A stretch of 36,721 nt of DNA from a virus, in IMG/VR virus record IMGVR_UViG_3300042691_009013, positions 1 through 36,721 of that record. One strand, written 5' to 3'. The notes beneath the pieces are model-generated. The model was given only the letters and a program-made list of their open reading frames with translations, was not told where the DNA came from and made no database searches. The translations under genes were made by a program, and so were the position numbers. Within the stretch, counting starts at the first letter, position 1; the number at the start of each line of letters is the position of its first letter. Below, piece by piece: positions 5,277 to 13,321 of this stretch.

Positions 5277-7921
5277 TTTTAAAAACCATTATAGACCGCT
5301 TAAACCAACGCATAGAGGTTAGTAATATATTCGACCGTCTTTACGGCTTATGCGAGCTTACAGGCGATAACGGCTGGGTAAACTATATAGGTAACGGCGA
5401 AGCTATACCCGTAACAAACTACGATGCAAAGGTAGGTACGTTATTTTGGGCGCGTCGCGGTAAGGTTAATATTTCGAAAATAGATAGCCTACGCGTTAGC
5501 GGGTGTAAACAGATGTACTCGACTAAATTTAATTTAACCGCGTTTGCCGTAGTTAAAAAAAATCATGTACCCTGCGACGCCGAAGACGCCGCCGACTGGA
5601 TAGCCTCGCGGGTTTATAAGTTAGTAAGCGGGCGCGATTATGGGTTTAAAGAGGTTATAGACGTTGTTAGCTACGAGGTTATACCCGTAGGCTATACGGT
5701 GGGCGATAAGACCCTACCCGAAAATTTACATTATGCGACCGTTGTAATTGAATTGCTAGTAGAAATTGTAAGCGGTTCGGAAGATACGTGTTACGATATT
5801 TGCGACACGGGAGATATACCCCTACCTCCCGACTTTTTACCGTGTACGCCTTGCTTAACCGAGGTAGCCGTAGACGGTGTAACAATAGGCGGTAACGGTA
5901 CGGAAGCCGACCCGCTTTACGCGATAGGCGGCGGCGGCGGCGGTACACCCTTAACCGTTAAAGACGATGGAACTAATGTAAGCACCAATACAACTACATT
6001 AAATTTTACAGGCGCGGGTGTAACGGCTTCGCTAACTTCTCCCGGCGTTGTTGAGGTAAATATACCTAGCGGCGGCGGTGGCGGTGGCGTAACCTCGGTA
6101 ACGGGTAGCGCTCCGATAGCTTCGAGCGGTGGAGCAACGCCCGATATAAGCATAACGCAGGCTACAACGGTAAGCGACGGTTATTTAAGCGCAACCGATT
6201 TTAACACGTTCGACGGTAAGCAAGACGCGCTAACGGCGGGTACGGGTATCGACTTAACAGGTAACATAGTAACCAATACAGCCCCCGACCAAACCGTAAC
6301 GCTAACCGCTGGAACGGGTATAAGCGTAAGCGGTACGTACCCGAGCTTTACGATAGATAACAGCGCACCCGACCAAATAGTAAGCCTGACGGCGGGTACG
6401 GATATAAGTATTACGGGTAGCTATCCAAATTTTACGATAGATAGCACCGCGACGGGCGGTATGCAGGGCGGCACGGCTTCGGGTACTGACACTTACACCG
6501 TTTCAATACCGGGCGTAACGGCTTACAATACTAACGACGCCTATGCGATAGGATTTACAAACGCTAATACAGGCGCTTCAACGTTAAACATAAACGGTTT
6601 AGGCGCTGTTAACATTGCTAAAAATAACGTTGTACCGATTATAGGCGGCGATATTGCAGCTAACCAACAGTTTATAGCTATTTACGACGGTACAAATTTT
6701 CAGCTTTTGGGCGTAGCGCCTAATCAAATGTTCGCCTATGTAACCAACGCCGATAGCGTAACGATAAACCGAGGGCAGCCTGTTTACGCATTTGGGGCTA
6801 CGGGCGACCGCATGACTGTTAAACTAGCAAATAATACCTCGGAGGCTACAAGCTCCAAAACTGTTGGGCTTGTATTCAGCAGTTCGATTGGTCCTAACCA
6901 AAAGGGTTACATTATAACGCAGGGCGTAGTAGATGGCATAAATACAAATGCCTACACCGCAGGCGACACGCTTTACGTAGGTAATACCGCAGGGGCTTTA
7001 ACGAATACTATGCCTTTTGCCCCGAACCATTTAACGCGTATCGGTATTGTTGAGCGTGCAAATGCGGGTAACGGTCAAATCTATGTATTCGTTCAGAATG
7101 GGTTTCAGCTTGATGAGTTAAGCGACGTAGATATTACTACAACGCCTTTAGCTAATAATCAATTTTTAGTTTATACAACGGGGGTAAATAACCTTTGGAA
7201 AAATAGAACGTTAGGCAATGTGTTAGGCGGCACGACTTCGCAATATTTGCGCGGCGACGGCTCGCTGGCTACATTCCCTACTATACCAACGGGTACGGTT
7301 ACGAGTGTAGGTTTAACCATGCCAGCGGCGTTTAGTGTAGCTAATAGCCCTGTAACAAGCAGCGGTACATTAGCCGTAACAGCAACGGGTACAACCGCGC
7401 AATATATTCGAGGCGATGGAACATTAGCAACGTTTCCAGCTGCGAGCGCATCGACTGTTTACAAATCTGCCATAAGTTCGGCGGGTCATACAGGCACAGC
7501 CAATACGGTTAAATATACGCAGCTTATACCCGCTAATACTTTTACTGCGGGCGATGTGGTTCGTATTACTTACCGCGTTACGAAAACGGGAACGGTAGGC
7601 TCTATGACGCTACGTATATATGCTAATACTACGGCTAACCTTAGCGGCTCGCCTATCTTATTGGGTTCGCATCAAAACGCAGGCGCTCCGTCGTTTTTGG
7701 TAAACCAAATGATACGACACCTTGCAATAAAGACCGCGAATAATAATACAGAGGTATATTTAGCTGCGGGTTTAGGCGTAGCAACGGACTATGGTTTATA
7801 CGATTTAACCTCAACCGCTGCGGTAGATTGGACACAACAGCAATACATTATATTTGCGTTGCAAAACAATAATACACCCGACACCAATTTCGGTTCGTTT
7901 TACATGATTGAAAAGCCTTAA
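5273..7921 (+). CDS. Tail-terminator-like domain fused to a long fibre protein
   Basis: 882 residues in three parts. Residues 1-175 form a compact alpha/beta domain (start MILKTIIDRLNQRIEVSNIF, last strand YATVVIELLVEIVSG) like the small tail-terminator proteins that normally stand alone here. Residues 185-420 are a Gly/Thr/Ser-rich shaft with two poly-Gly runs and a repeated segment, LTAGTGISVSGTYPSFTID and LTAGTDISITGSYPNFTID. Later comes a second repeat, QYLRGDGSLATFP and QYIRGDGTLATFP, and a C-terminal beta-rich domain from about residue 725 that would be the receptor-binding tip. The ATGA overlap couples it to the gene before. If the domain reading is right, these fibres would be anchored at the neck rather than the tail tip. 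Confidence 0.65.
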   Translation: MILKTIIDRLNQRIEVSNIFDRLYGLCELTGDNGWVNYIGNGEAIPVTNYDAKVGTLFWARRGKVNISKIDSLRVSGCKQMYSTKFNLTAFAVVKKNHVPCDAEDAADWIASRVYKLVSGRDYGFKEVIDVVSYEVIPVGYTVGDKTLPENLHYATVVIELLVEIVSGSEDTCYDICDTGDIPLPPDFLPCTPCLTEVAVDGVTIGGNGTEADPLYAIGGGGGGTPLTVKDDGTNVSTNTTTLNFTGAGVTASLTSPGVVEVNIPSGGGGGGVTSVTGSAPIASSGGATPDISITQATTVSDGYLSATDFNTFDGKQDALTAGTGIDLTGNIVTNTAPDQTVTLTAGTGISVSGTYPSFTIDNSAPDQIVSLTAGTDISITGSYPNFTIDSTATGGMQGGTASGTDTYTVSIPGVTAYNTNDAYAIGFTNANTGASTLNINGLGAVNIAKNNVVPIIGGDIAANQQFIAIYDGTNFQLLGVAPNQMFAYVTNADSVTINRGQPVYAFGATGDRMTVKLANNTSEATSSKTVGLVFSSSIGPNQKGYIITQGVVDGINTNAYTAGDTLYVGNTAGALTNTMPFAPNHLTRIGIVERANAGNGQIYVFVQNGFQLDELSDVDITTTPLANNQFLVYTTGVNNLWKNRTLGNVLGGTTSQYLRGDGSLATFPTIPTGTVTSVGLTMPAAFSVANSPVTSSGTLAVTATGTTAQYIRGDGTLATFPAASASTVYKSAISSAGHTGTANTVKYTQLIPANTFTAGDVVRITYRVTKTGTVGSMTLRIYANTTANLSGSPILLGSHQNAGAPSFLVNQMIRHLAIKTANNNTEVYLAAGLGVATDYGLYDLTSTAAVDWTQQQYIIFALQNNNTPDTNFGSFYMIEKP

Positions 7922-7922
7922 T

Positions 7923-8147
7923 ATGAATAATGTAAATATTACAGCTACGAACGTTGAATTTATAAGCACAGCCAGCGCAACGGTTAGCGCTAATTTGATA
8001 GACCCAAAATGGGAGGCGGTTGACGATACTACGTTTCACGTAATAACCGAGCAAGGCGTTTATTTGTTATGGGTAACCGAAAACACTATAAACGGGCAAA
8101 CCTATATAAGCTCGGTTGAATTAATCGAGTATCTAAATAATTTGTAA
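7923..8147 (+). CDS. Small hypothetical protein after the fibre gene (74 aa)
   Basis: A 74-residue beta-rich protein starting at the ATG at 7923, two bases after the fibre stop. An in-frame TTG at 7908 lies inside the fibre gene and is less likely. The middle alternates hydrophobic and polar residues (FHVITEQGVYLLWVTEN). It could be a fibre accessory or assembly protein by position, but no family is recognised. Confidence 0.6.
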   Translation: MNNVNITATNVEFISTASATVSANLIDPKWEAVDDTTFHVITEQGVYLLWVTENTINGQTYISSVELIEYLNNL

Positions 8148-8170
8148 ATTAGCAACTAAATAAACTACTT

Positions 8171-8668
8171 ATGGCAGGCGTTAAAGTAACCGATTTAACT
8201 ACAACCTCGACGGCGGCGGTGGACGATATATTTTACATCGTTGATACAAGCTCTAACACTTCTAAACAAATCGAGGTACAAAATATATATTCAGGTATGC
8301 CGCAATTCGAAAGCGGCAGCTTTACGCCTACCGTATCGAATGAAACATATAGCGAGGTTGTAACGCCTATAGCTACATATTACAGCCGCGTTAATGACGT
8401 TGTTAATTGTACCTTTTATTTAGGGGTTGCTTTAGACGCAGCCGAAACAGAGGCGCAATTCGAATTAAGCCTACCCGTAGCTACAAACTTTACTAACGCA
8501 AAAGATTTAGTCGGTATTATAGCGCATAATGCAGATTATACCGAACTTGTAAGCTGGAATTTGTCAGCTAATACTGTAAACAATACAGCTAATATTGGTT
8601 TACAAGCGGCTACAACAGGGTACGGATACCAATATATTTACATAACCGTTCAGTATTTAGTGTTATAA
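8171..8668 (+). CDS. Tail fibre/tail structural protein (165 aa)
   Basis: A 165-residue protein whose N-terminus (MAGVKVTDLTTTSTAAVDD, then IFYIVDTSSNTSKQIEVQN) has the form often seen at the start of phage fibre and appendage proteins: a short strand, a linker, then D-x-x-x-x-V-D and a lysine before a strand. The rest is beta-rich with many Thr and Asn. It sits between the large fibre gene and the lysozyme. A role as a minor fibre or fibre-tip protein is an inference from composition and position. Confidence 0.6.
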   Translation: MAGVKVTDLTTTSTAAVDDIFYIVDTSSNTSKQIEVQNIYSGMPQFESGSFTPTVSNETYSEVVTPIATYYSRVNDVVNCTFYLGVALDAAETEAQFELSLPVATNFTNAKDLVGIIAHNADYTELVSWNLSANTVNNTANIGLQAATTGYGYQYIYITVQYLVL

Positions 8669-8670
8669 TC

Positions 8671-9129
8671 ATGCGCTCAACTTCGGCACAGGGTTTAGCA
8701 ATAATTAAAAAGCATGAGGGTTTACGTTTGAGCGCCTACCTTTGCCCTGCTTCGGTAGTTACCATAGGCTACGGCTCGACGCGTTACCCTAACGGCAAAA
8801 AAGTATTACTAGGCGAAAAGCTATCGAACGAAAGCGAGGCTACCTCGTTACTTTTAGCGACGCTAGAACCTTTTGAAGCCGCCGTAAATAAACACCTACC
8901 GAACCTTAACCAATGCCAATTCGACGCGCTAGTATCTTTTACGTATAACGTAGGTACAGGCGCGTTTATCAAAAGCACGTTGCTAAAAAAGGCAAAGGTA
9001 AACCCAGCCGACCCGAGTATATTAGACGAATTTCAAAAATGGGTACGCGGCGGCGGTAAGGTATTACCCGGTTTAGTTACGCGGCGCAAAGAGGAAGCAA
9101 AGTTATATTTTTCACTTTGTAACATTTAG
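8671..9129 (+). CDS. Endolysin, GH24 lysozyme (T4/lambdoid type)
   Basis: A 152-residue muramidase that cleaves the glycan backbone of peptidoglycan at the end of infection. The active-site region gives the GH24 spacing: Glu16 (KHEGLRLSAY), eight residues, Cys25 (LCPAS), five residues, Thr31 (VVTIGYGST). Cys replaces the usual second acid (Asp20 in T4 lysozyme), as in other family members with a Y.CPAG.-type sequence. The C-terminal lobe has FDALVSFTYNVGTGAF and WVRGGGKVLPGLVTRR, both typical of the family. There is no signal peptide or N-terminal membrane helix, so release depends on the holin downstream. Confidence 0.93.
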   Translation: MRSTSAQGLAIIKKHEGLRLSAYLCPASVVTIGYGSTRYPNGKKVLLGEKLSNESEATSLLLATLEPFEAAVNKHLPNLNQCQFDALVSFTYNVGTGAFIKSTLLKKAKVNPADPSILDEFQKWVRGGGKVLPGLVTRRKEEAKLYFSLCNI

Positions 9130-9176
9130 CCCTAAACTATTTAAACACCGCGCTACGGCTTACGTTTAACGACTAT

Positions 9177-9383
9177 ATGAAACGTAAACCTACTAAAACT
9201 CGTAAGGCTATCGATATAATCGTTAAATACTGGCGAAGCACAGTAGGCTCGTTAGTAGTGTTATTATCGGTATTCCTTTTAATTTTTAAGAAAATAGAAG
9301 CCGAAACGTTAGCGGCAATAATCGCGGCGTTAATTGCGGCGGGGTATATTCCTAAAGCTAAAGACGATGAACAAGGCAATTAA
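9177..9383 (+). CDS. Holin
   Basis: A 68-residue membrane protein with a basic N-terminus (MKRKPTKTRK), a strong membrane helix at about residues 22-38 (TVGSLVVLLSVFLLIF), a second hydrophobic segment at 43-57 (TLAAIIAALIAAGYI) and a charged tail. This is a small class II-like holin layout, and it directly follows the lysozyme. It would permeabilise the inner membrane so that the lysozyme reaches the cell wall. The next gene starts inside its last codons. Confidence 0.75.
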   Translation: MKRKPTKTRKAIDIIVKYWRSTVGSLVVLLSVFLLIFKKIEAETLAAIIAALIAAGYIPKAKDDEQGN

Positions 9384-9777
9384 AGATAGTACGATATGCA
9401 AATACCCAGGTAAATGTGCTAATCACCCGTTAAAGCATCTATCAGCGCCCGACACCGTAGCGGCTCAACTCGATACGGCTATAATAACGCAAGCGCCCGA
9501 ACCGTTAAACGTAGAAACACCGCAGCCCGTTAAAATTAAAATGCCTGTTTTTGATACTTTAAAGCCCGTTAGCGTATCTTTGTCAAACGAACCAACGTAC
9601 ACCCCCGTAATAACTCAAAGCGTAAGAAATACGCCCGAAATTGAAAAGCCTATGAATATTGATTTACTTTGCAATAGCGTTGTTTTTGGGTTTGCCCTAT
9701 TTTTAACGGCTCGCTACTTGGTAACGTGCGGCGCTGCGTGGCGTTCAATGTTTAACGAGCTGCGTAATTTGGCATAA
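9367..9777 (+). CDS. Membrane protein of the lysis region (136 aa)
   Basis: Starts at the ATG at 9367, within the end of the holin gene (17-base overlap). A TTG at 9334 in the same frame would lie deep inside the holin. Residues 1-20 hold two Cys in KYPGKCANHP. Residues 30-95 are Pro/Thr/Val-rich and probably extended. Residues 101-121 form one membrane helix (LLCNSVVFGFALFLTARYLV), followed by a short tail. The place after the holin suggests an accessory lysis or spanin-like role, but neither a signal sequence nor a lipobox is present. No family is recognised. Confidence 0.6.
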   Translation: MNKAIKDSTICKYPGKCANHPLKHLSAPDTVAAQLDTAIITQAPEPLNVETPQPVKIKMPVFDTLKPVSVSLSNEPTYTPVITQSVRNTPEIEKPMNIDLLCNSVVFGFALFLTARYLVTCGAAWRSMFNELRNLA

Positions 9778-9798
9778 AATAAACCCCTACGAATTGTT

Positions 9799-9806
9799 TA
9801 TATTTG
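9799..9806 (+). promoter_or_regulatory. -7 box of a probably leaderless promoter
   Basis: TATATTTG at 9799-9806 is followed after seven bases by ATG at 9814. The nearest clear TTTG upstream (9768-9771) is 27 bases away, so the -33 element is weak or absent. Confidence 0.5.
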
Positions 9807-9813
9807 TGGGGTA

Positions 9814-10380
9814 ATGTCGACCGTTTATATTTTAGAAAATTCGTTAGACCTCTTTTACGTCGTTACCGATAGCGACGGCGGCATAGTTTCGGCTAATGAT
9901 TTATTTAAGGCTTATAGCAGCCATATTAAGCCGAAAAACATAATAGATATAGTAAGCAACGAAAGCGAGCGCGAAACGCTTTTAAACGCCGTTAAAAAGG
10001 CTAAAGAGCGCACGCCAGAACCTATGCGGGTATATGCAGCTACGAAGCAAAAAAATAATAGCGAGCGTTTCAACGTTTGGAATATTTATAGCATAATGGG
10101 CGCTATTCATTTTATCGGGTTTCAGCTTATTGACGTTACCAGCATAACTGCGCACGAATACGAGCGGCAAAGGGTATTGTTAGAGGAATTTAGGTTTATG
10201 CTATCGCACGAATTACGCCAGCCGCTAACGTCGGTAAGTGGTTTGGTTAGGCTTTTAAACGGTAGCTCAACACATACCGACGCCGAAAAAAGCGATTTGT
10301 TGAAAATGTTAAATGATAGTGTTGTAAATTTGGATGAAGCTGTAAAGGCTTTGGTTAAAAAAGCAACGCGGCAATTATGA
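9814..10380 (+). CDS. PAS-HisKA protein without a kinase catalytic domain
   Basis: A 188-residue protein built like the front half of a sensor histidine kinase. Residues about 5-115 resemble a PAS domain: FYVVTDSDGGIVSAND at the start, a final strand GAIHFIGFQLIDVT, and a D-V-T linker. Residues about 118-188 form the two-helix dimerisation and phosphoacceptor domain, with an H-box FMLSHELRQPLTS centred on His132. The second helix is complete, but the frame then ends. No N, G1 or G2 box of an HATPase_c domain follows here or in the next gene. The protein cannot phosphorylate itself. It could dimerise with, or accept phosphate from, host kinases. It has its own -7 box, and its stop overlaps the next start as ATGA. 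Confidence 0.85.
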   Translation: MSTVYILENSLDLFYVVTDSDGGIVSANDLFKAYSSHIKPKNIIDIVSNESERETLLNAVKKAKERTPEPMRVYAATKQKNNSERFNVWNIYSIMGAIHFIGFQLIDVTSITAHEYERQRVLLEEFRFMLSHELRQPLTSVSGLVRLLNGSSTHTDAEKSDLLKMLNDSVVNLDEAVKALVKKATRQL

Positions 10381-10535
10381 CCGACGAACAAATAGATAAG
10401 CGCCTAATAAAAGTAATTAGGATATACCTAAACGAGCGCGATATGCCGCCAAAGGTAGCCCGTGAGCTAATCTATTTAAACGCCAAATGCCGCGACCGTA
10501 TAACCGAGTATTTAACCGTTCTAAAAATTGCTTAA
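10377..10535 (+). CDS. Small hypothetical protein (52 aa)
   Basis: A 52-residue basic helical protein beginning in the ATGA overlap with the PAS-HisKA gene (MTDEQIDKRLIKVIRIYL) and ending with TVLKIA. Codon use matches its neighbours. Tight coupling to the PAS-HisKA gene suggests that the two act together or are at least made in fixed ratio. It shows no receiver-domain features. The next gene starts inside its last codons, at the TTG at 10528. Confidence 0.65.
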   Translation: MTDEQIDKRLIKVIRIYLNERDMPPKVARELIYLNAKCRDRITEYLTVLKIA

Positions 10536-11220
10536 CGTACCGCCTAAATATCAATTCGACGTTAAACACGTAGGGCTTATAGTGGTTATTATGCTTATGG
10601 CGCTAACGTTAATCGAAAAATGCCGCGATAATAACGAACTGGCTAAAAATTTGGGCGTAGAAATAGGCGTTAATCGCGATTTAAGGATAAAAACGTTAGC
10701 CGATAGCGCAAAAATATACTCGCAAGCGGCTAAAATTGTAAGCTCTGAAGCGTTAGCCCGCGAGTTAGAGCGTCAATTACACGAACTTTCGATTAAAGAG
10801 CCTGAAACGGTTACTAAAATTGAAACAAAAACCGTTTATAAGACCGAAATACAGTTAGCCGAACCCGTTTATATTGATAGTTTCCCGCATTTACGCCTAC
10901 CGCAGCCGTTTTTTAAGCGTGAAAAGTGGGTAACGTTAGGCGGTACTATTAACAGGCTCGGGTTTTTGCAGCTCGATAGCCTCGTTTTGCCCGCTACTTA
11001 TACTTTTGCCGTAGGCGATACGCTGCGAGGCGGCTTATTTAACCGTTTATTTAGGCGCAAAGACACCGTTTTAAGGCTTAAAATCGATAACCCGTATGTA
11101 TTCGTTACGGGAATGGATAACTACGTAATACGCCGCCGCCCGAAATGGTACGAAACACCGCTATTTAACTTCGGCGCTGGGTTGGTTTGCGGTTTAGCGC
11201 TTCGCATAGTGCAAAAATAA
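10528..11220 (+). CDS. Membrane-anchored coiled-coil protein (230 aa, DUF6549-like)
   Basis: Starts at TTG 10528, overlapping the previous stop by eight bases. No ATG is available before the first membrane helix (residues about 14-29, HVGLIVVIMLMALTLIE). A helical, charged segment follows (residues 30-95), then a Lys/Thr/Glu linker (VTKIETKTVYKTEI). A beta-rich domain contains FFKREKWVTLGGTI and KIDNPYVFVTGM. A second membrane-like helix is near the end (TPLFNFGAGLVCGLALRIV). From memory this resembles the DUF6549-type proteins found beside lysis genes in Bacteroidota phages. The layout would suit an inner-membrane spanin-like part, but that is inference. Confidence 0.6.
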   Translation: MLNVPPKYQFDVKHVGLIVVIMLMALTLIEKCRDNNELAKNLGVEIGVNRDLRIKTLADSAKIYSQAAKIVSSEALARELERQLHELSIKEPETVTKIETKTVYKTEIQLAEPVYIDSFPHLRLPQPFFKREKWVTLGGTINRLGFLQLDSLVLPATYTFAVGDTLRGGLFNRLFRRKDTVLRLKIDNPYVFVTGMDNYVIRRRPKWYETPLFNFGAGLVCGLALRIVQK

Positions 11221-11285
11221 TACGCTGAAAAGCAGGCGATTAAATGACGAAGCAAAAAATAATTACATTTATTTTCGATTAGGTA

Positions 11286-11315
11286 TTGCAGAATTAAAAA
11301 AGGGTTGTATATTTG
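11286..11315 (+). promoter_or_regulatory. Promoter of the early region
   Basis: TTG at 11286-11288, a 19-base spacer and TATATTTG at 11308-11315. It is followed by a leader with CTTTTAAACACTTAAACATTT and the ATG at 11349. The 128-base gap from 11221 holds nothing else that I can support. Confidence 0.75.
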
Positions 11316-11348
11316 CTGCATACTTTTAAACACTTAAACATTTACACC

Positions 11349-11534
11349 ATGACAACTCTAAAAGCACAAATCAAAACCAAAAGCAACTACCAAAACCTAA
11401 ATGGTAAATTTGTAAAAATTATTCAGTTTTTGGGAGCTATTGTTTATTGCGAATATATCAACGAAAACGGCGAAGCTGTTAGATGCGATTTTAGCATTAA
11501 TGAAATAACTGAAATTAGAGAAGCAAATTCATAA
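11349..11534 (+). CDS. Small hypothetical protein (61 aa)
   Basis: A 61-residue protein (MTTLKAQIKTKSNYQNLNGK) with a short beta-rich core (KFVKIIQFLGAIVYCEYI) and an acidic end. An upstream in-frame start at 11313 lies inside the promoter box and would give a leader-encoded sequence, so ATG 11349 is chosen. It has its own promoter and is followed by a strong terminator at 11542-11569, so it forms a short transcription unit at the head of the early region. Its leader is nearly the same as that of the gene at 305. No family is recognised. Confidence 0.7.
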   Translation: MTTLKAQIKTKSNYQNLNGKFVKIIQFLGAIVYCEYINENGEAVRCDFSINEITEIREANS

Positions 11535-11541
11535 CCCCCAC

Positions 11542-11569
11542 GGGCGGCTAATAACCGCCCTTTCTTTTT
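11542..11569 (+). terminator. Rho-independent terminator
   Basis: GGGCGG (11542-11547) pairs with CCGCCC (11555-11560) around a 7-base loop, then TTTCTTTTT. The downstream genes must be reached by read-through or by a promoter I could not identify between here and 11592. Confidence 0.85.
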
Positions 11570-11591
11570 AAACCTTTAAACATTTATACAC

Positions 11592-11903
11592 ATGGAAGCA
11601 ACTACAATTTTTCGCAACTACGAAAACACCGAGTTTTATTTATACGACCATTTAAGCGGCGTAATGACTATGTTAGTCGATGATGGCTGTTTAAAAGGTA
11701 TGTATACCCGCTGCGATAGCAAAAGCGCACACCTAGCCCGTAAGTTTCACAAAGAGCAAATCGAGGGCGTGCCATACGAACACCGCCTATTCGAGCCGCT
11801 AAACCGCGAGCAATTTAACGCCCGCTTTTGCAAGGTAGTCGACGCCTTAAACCGCAACCTAGTACAAACGTTAGATTGCACCGACGATACAACCGAACTT
11901 TAA
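11592..11903 (+). CDS. Hypothetical protein (103 aa)
   Basis: A 103-residue soluble protein (MEATTIFRNYENTEFYLYDH) with Cys residues at about positions 34 and 41 and a helical C-terminal half (REQFNARFCKVVDALNRNL). It is preceded by the AT-rich leader AACCTTTAAACATTTATAC. It lies directly before the SSB-like gene. No family is recognised and the function is unknown. Confidence 0.65.
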   Translation: MEATTIFRNYENTEFYLYDHLSGVMTMLVDDGCLKGMYTRCDSKSAHLARKFHKEQIEGVPYEHRLFEPLNREQFNARFCKVVDALNRNLVQTLDCTDDTTEL

Positions 11904-11930
11904 TTTTAAACCCTTAAATACTTTTACACT

Positions 11931-12581
11931 ATGCCCAGCTTAACAGCACCCGTAGGCGGTAACACTAACCGCCAAATCGCGCCCGAAGGCGCACACGTAG
12001 GAATTTGTTACCAAATAATCGACCTCGGTACGTCCGAGCAAGGCGGTAACTATCCCGGTAAAAAACGCAAAATTCAATTTTTATTTGAGCTGCCAAACGA
12101 AAAGGCGGTATTCAGCGAAGACAAAGGCGAACAGCCGTATTATGTTCGCAGCGTTTACACGCTATCCATGAATGACAAAGCATTACTACGCCGCGACGTT
12201 AGCGCGTGGATAGGCAAAAAAATGACCGATAGCGAGGCGGCGCAATTCGATGTATTTAAACTACTCGGTAAAGCGTGTATGCTAAATATCGTACACGTTA
12301 CGAAAGGCGAAAACAGCTATGCTAATATAATGAGTATATCGCCGCTACCTAAAGGCATCGAAGCGCCTAAACCGTATAACGACTTATTAGCCTATACACC
12401 AACGCAACCTGACGCGGCGGTATTTGCGAAGCTACCCGAGTTTGTGCAGGACAAAATACGCGAGAGCGACGAATATAAGCTAATGAGTAAGCCAGCGCCG
12501 AAAATTGACCTACCGCCGCACGTAAAGCCTGAAGATGATTTTTTCGGTATTAACGCAGCAAATGATTTACCGTGGGATTAA
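11931..12581 (+). CDS. Single-stranded DNA-binding-like protein (DUF669-type)
   Basis: A 216-residue protein with an OB-like beta-rich core. GAHVGICYQIIDLGTSEQ starts the first strands, KKRKIQFLFELPNEKAVF follows, then RSVYTLSMNDKALLRRDVSA and GKACMLNIVHVTKGENSYAN. The C-terminus is acidic and ends DDFFGINAANDLPWD, very like the D-D-x-P-F tail by which SSB proteins recruit replication and repair partners. This pattern is known from DUF669-type phage proteins thought to bind single-stranded DNA. It sits with a coiled-coil recombination-type protein and an exonuclease, which supports a replication/recombination role. It has a leader but no clear promoter of its own. Confidence 0.7.
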   Translation: MPSLTAPVGGNTNRQIAPEGAHVGICYQIIDLGTSEQGGNYPGKKRKIQFLFELPNEKAVFSEDKGEQPYYVRSVYTLSMNDKALLRRDVSAWIGKKMTDSEAAQFDVFKLLGKACMLNIVHVTKGENSYANIMSISPLPKGIEAPKPYNDLLAYTPTQPDAAVFAKLPEFVQDKIRESDEYKLMSKPAPKIDLPPHVKPEDDFFGINAANDLPWD

Positions 12582-12586
12582 CAAAT

Positions 12587-12616
12587 AAAAAGGGCGGTTT
12601 AAACGCCGCCCTCTTT
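12587..12616 (+). terminator. Rho-independent terminator
   Basis: AGGGCGG (12591-12597) pairs with CCGCCCT (12606-12612) around TTTAAACG, flanked by A-rich sequence on the left and CTTT on the right. It lies between the SSB-like gene and the next gene. Confidence 0.75.
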
Positions 12617-12637
12617 AGTAACACAAACATATAAAAG

Positions 12638-13318
12638 ATGAAAAACACAACCATAAAAGTAAGTATTCCTGTTCAGATAAACAACCTATACGAACAGATA
12701 AACGCCCCTGAAACGTTAAACGCGCAAGCGATAGCGCAACGGTTAAGCGGTGGCGGCGAAGCCCTGACGATACGCAGCAAAGCCGAATACGACGAAATGA
12801 GCGAGGCGGTACGGTTAGTATCTAATGCCGTTAAGTTAATCGAAGCAACGCGTAAAGAGGTAACGCACCCAGCCGACGCGTTTAAAAAGCAATGTATCGC
12901 GCTCGAGAAAGCCGCTACGACCGAGCTAATAGATTTTATTTCAGACGCTAAAATTAAGATGCTCGACTACCATAACGAGCTGGAATTTAAAAAGCGTGAA
13001 GCCGAACAACGTTTAAGAGCTGAAGCCGAAGCCGCGTTAAAGCAGGCGCAAAGCGTTAACGATATTATGGCAGCGTTTACCGATAAGCTGTTTACCAACG
13101 CCGTAGAAACGAACCAAACCAAAAACGTGCGAACTACGATTAAGGCGCGTATAAGCGGCGAGGTGGATTGGTTAAAGGTTTTAAGCGTGCTTTTTGGCGC
13201 GGGTGAATTAGAACCCGAACGGTTAATTGAGCGCCTACCTAAAGCAATGGAATTTATGCACGTTGAAAGTATCGACGGCGTAGAATTATACGAACACAAA
13301 ACACAAGTAATACGATAA
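12638..13318 (+). CDS. Coiled-coil recombination-associated protein (DUF1351-like)
   Basis: A 226-residue protein. Residues 40-75 hold a helical segment ending LIEATRKEVTHPADAFKKQC, a pattern I associate with DUF1351-type phage proteins (E..RK.v..P...f). Residues 100-140 are a strong Lys/Glu/Ala coiled coil (KKREAEQRLRAEAEAALKQA). A small C-terminal domain follows. Proteins of this kind usually sit beside an SSB or annealing protein and a PD-(D/E)XK exonuclease, as here, and are presumed to work in recombination or replication. The exact function is not known. Confidence 0.55.
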   Translation: MKNTTIKVSIPVQINNLYEQINAPETLNAQAIAQRLSGGGEALTIRSKAEYDEMSEAVRLVSNAVKLIEATRKEVTHPADAFKKQCIALEKAATTELIDFISDAKIKMLDYHNELEFKKREAEQRLRAEAEAALKQAQSVNDIMAAFTDKLFTNAVETNQTKNVRTTIKARISGEVDWLKVLSVLFGAGELEPERLIERLPKAMEFMHVESIDGVELYEHKTQVIR

Positions 13319-13321
13319 ACT

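Noticed and set aside
7220-7440. Two RGD tripeptides in the fibre as a eukaryotic cell-binding signal
   Set aside because: They belong to the common phage-fibre repeat QY(L/I)RGDG(S/T), which occurs in fibres without any link to integrins.
11242-11283. 12-residue frame (MTKQKIITFIFD) before the early promoter
   Set aside because: It is too short, uncoupled and not near a promoter start. It is more likely non-coding spacer.
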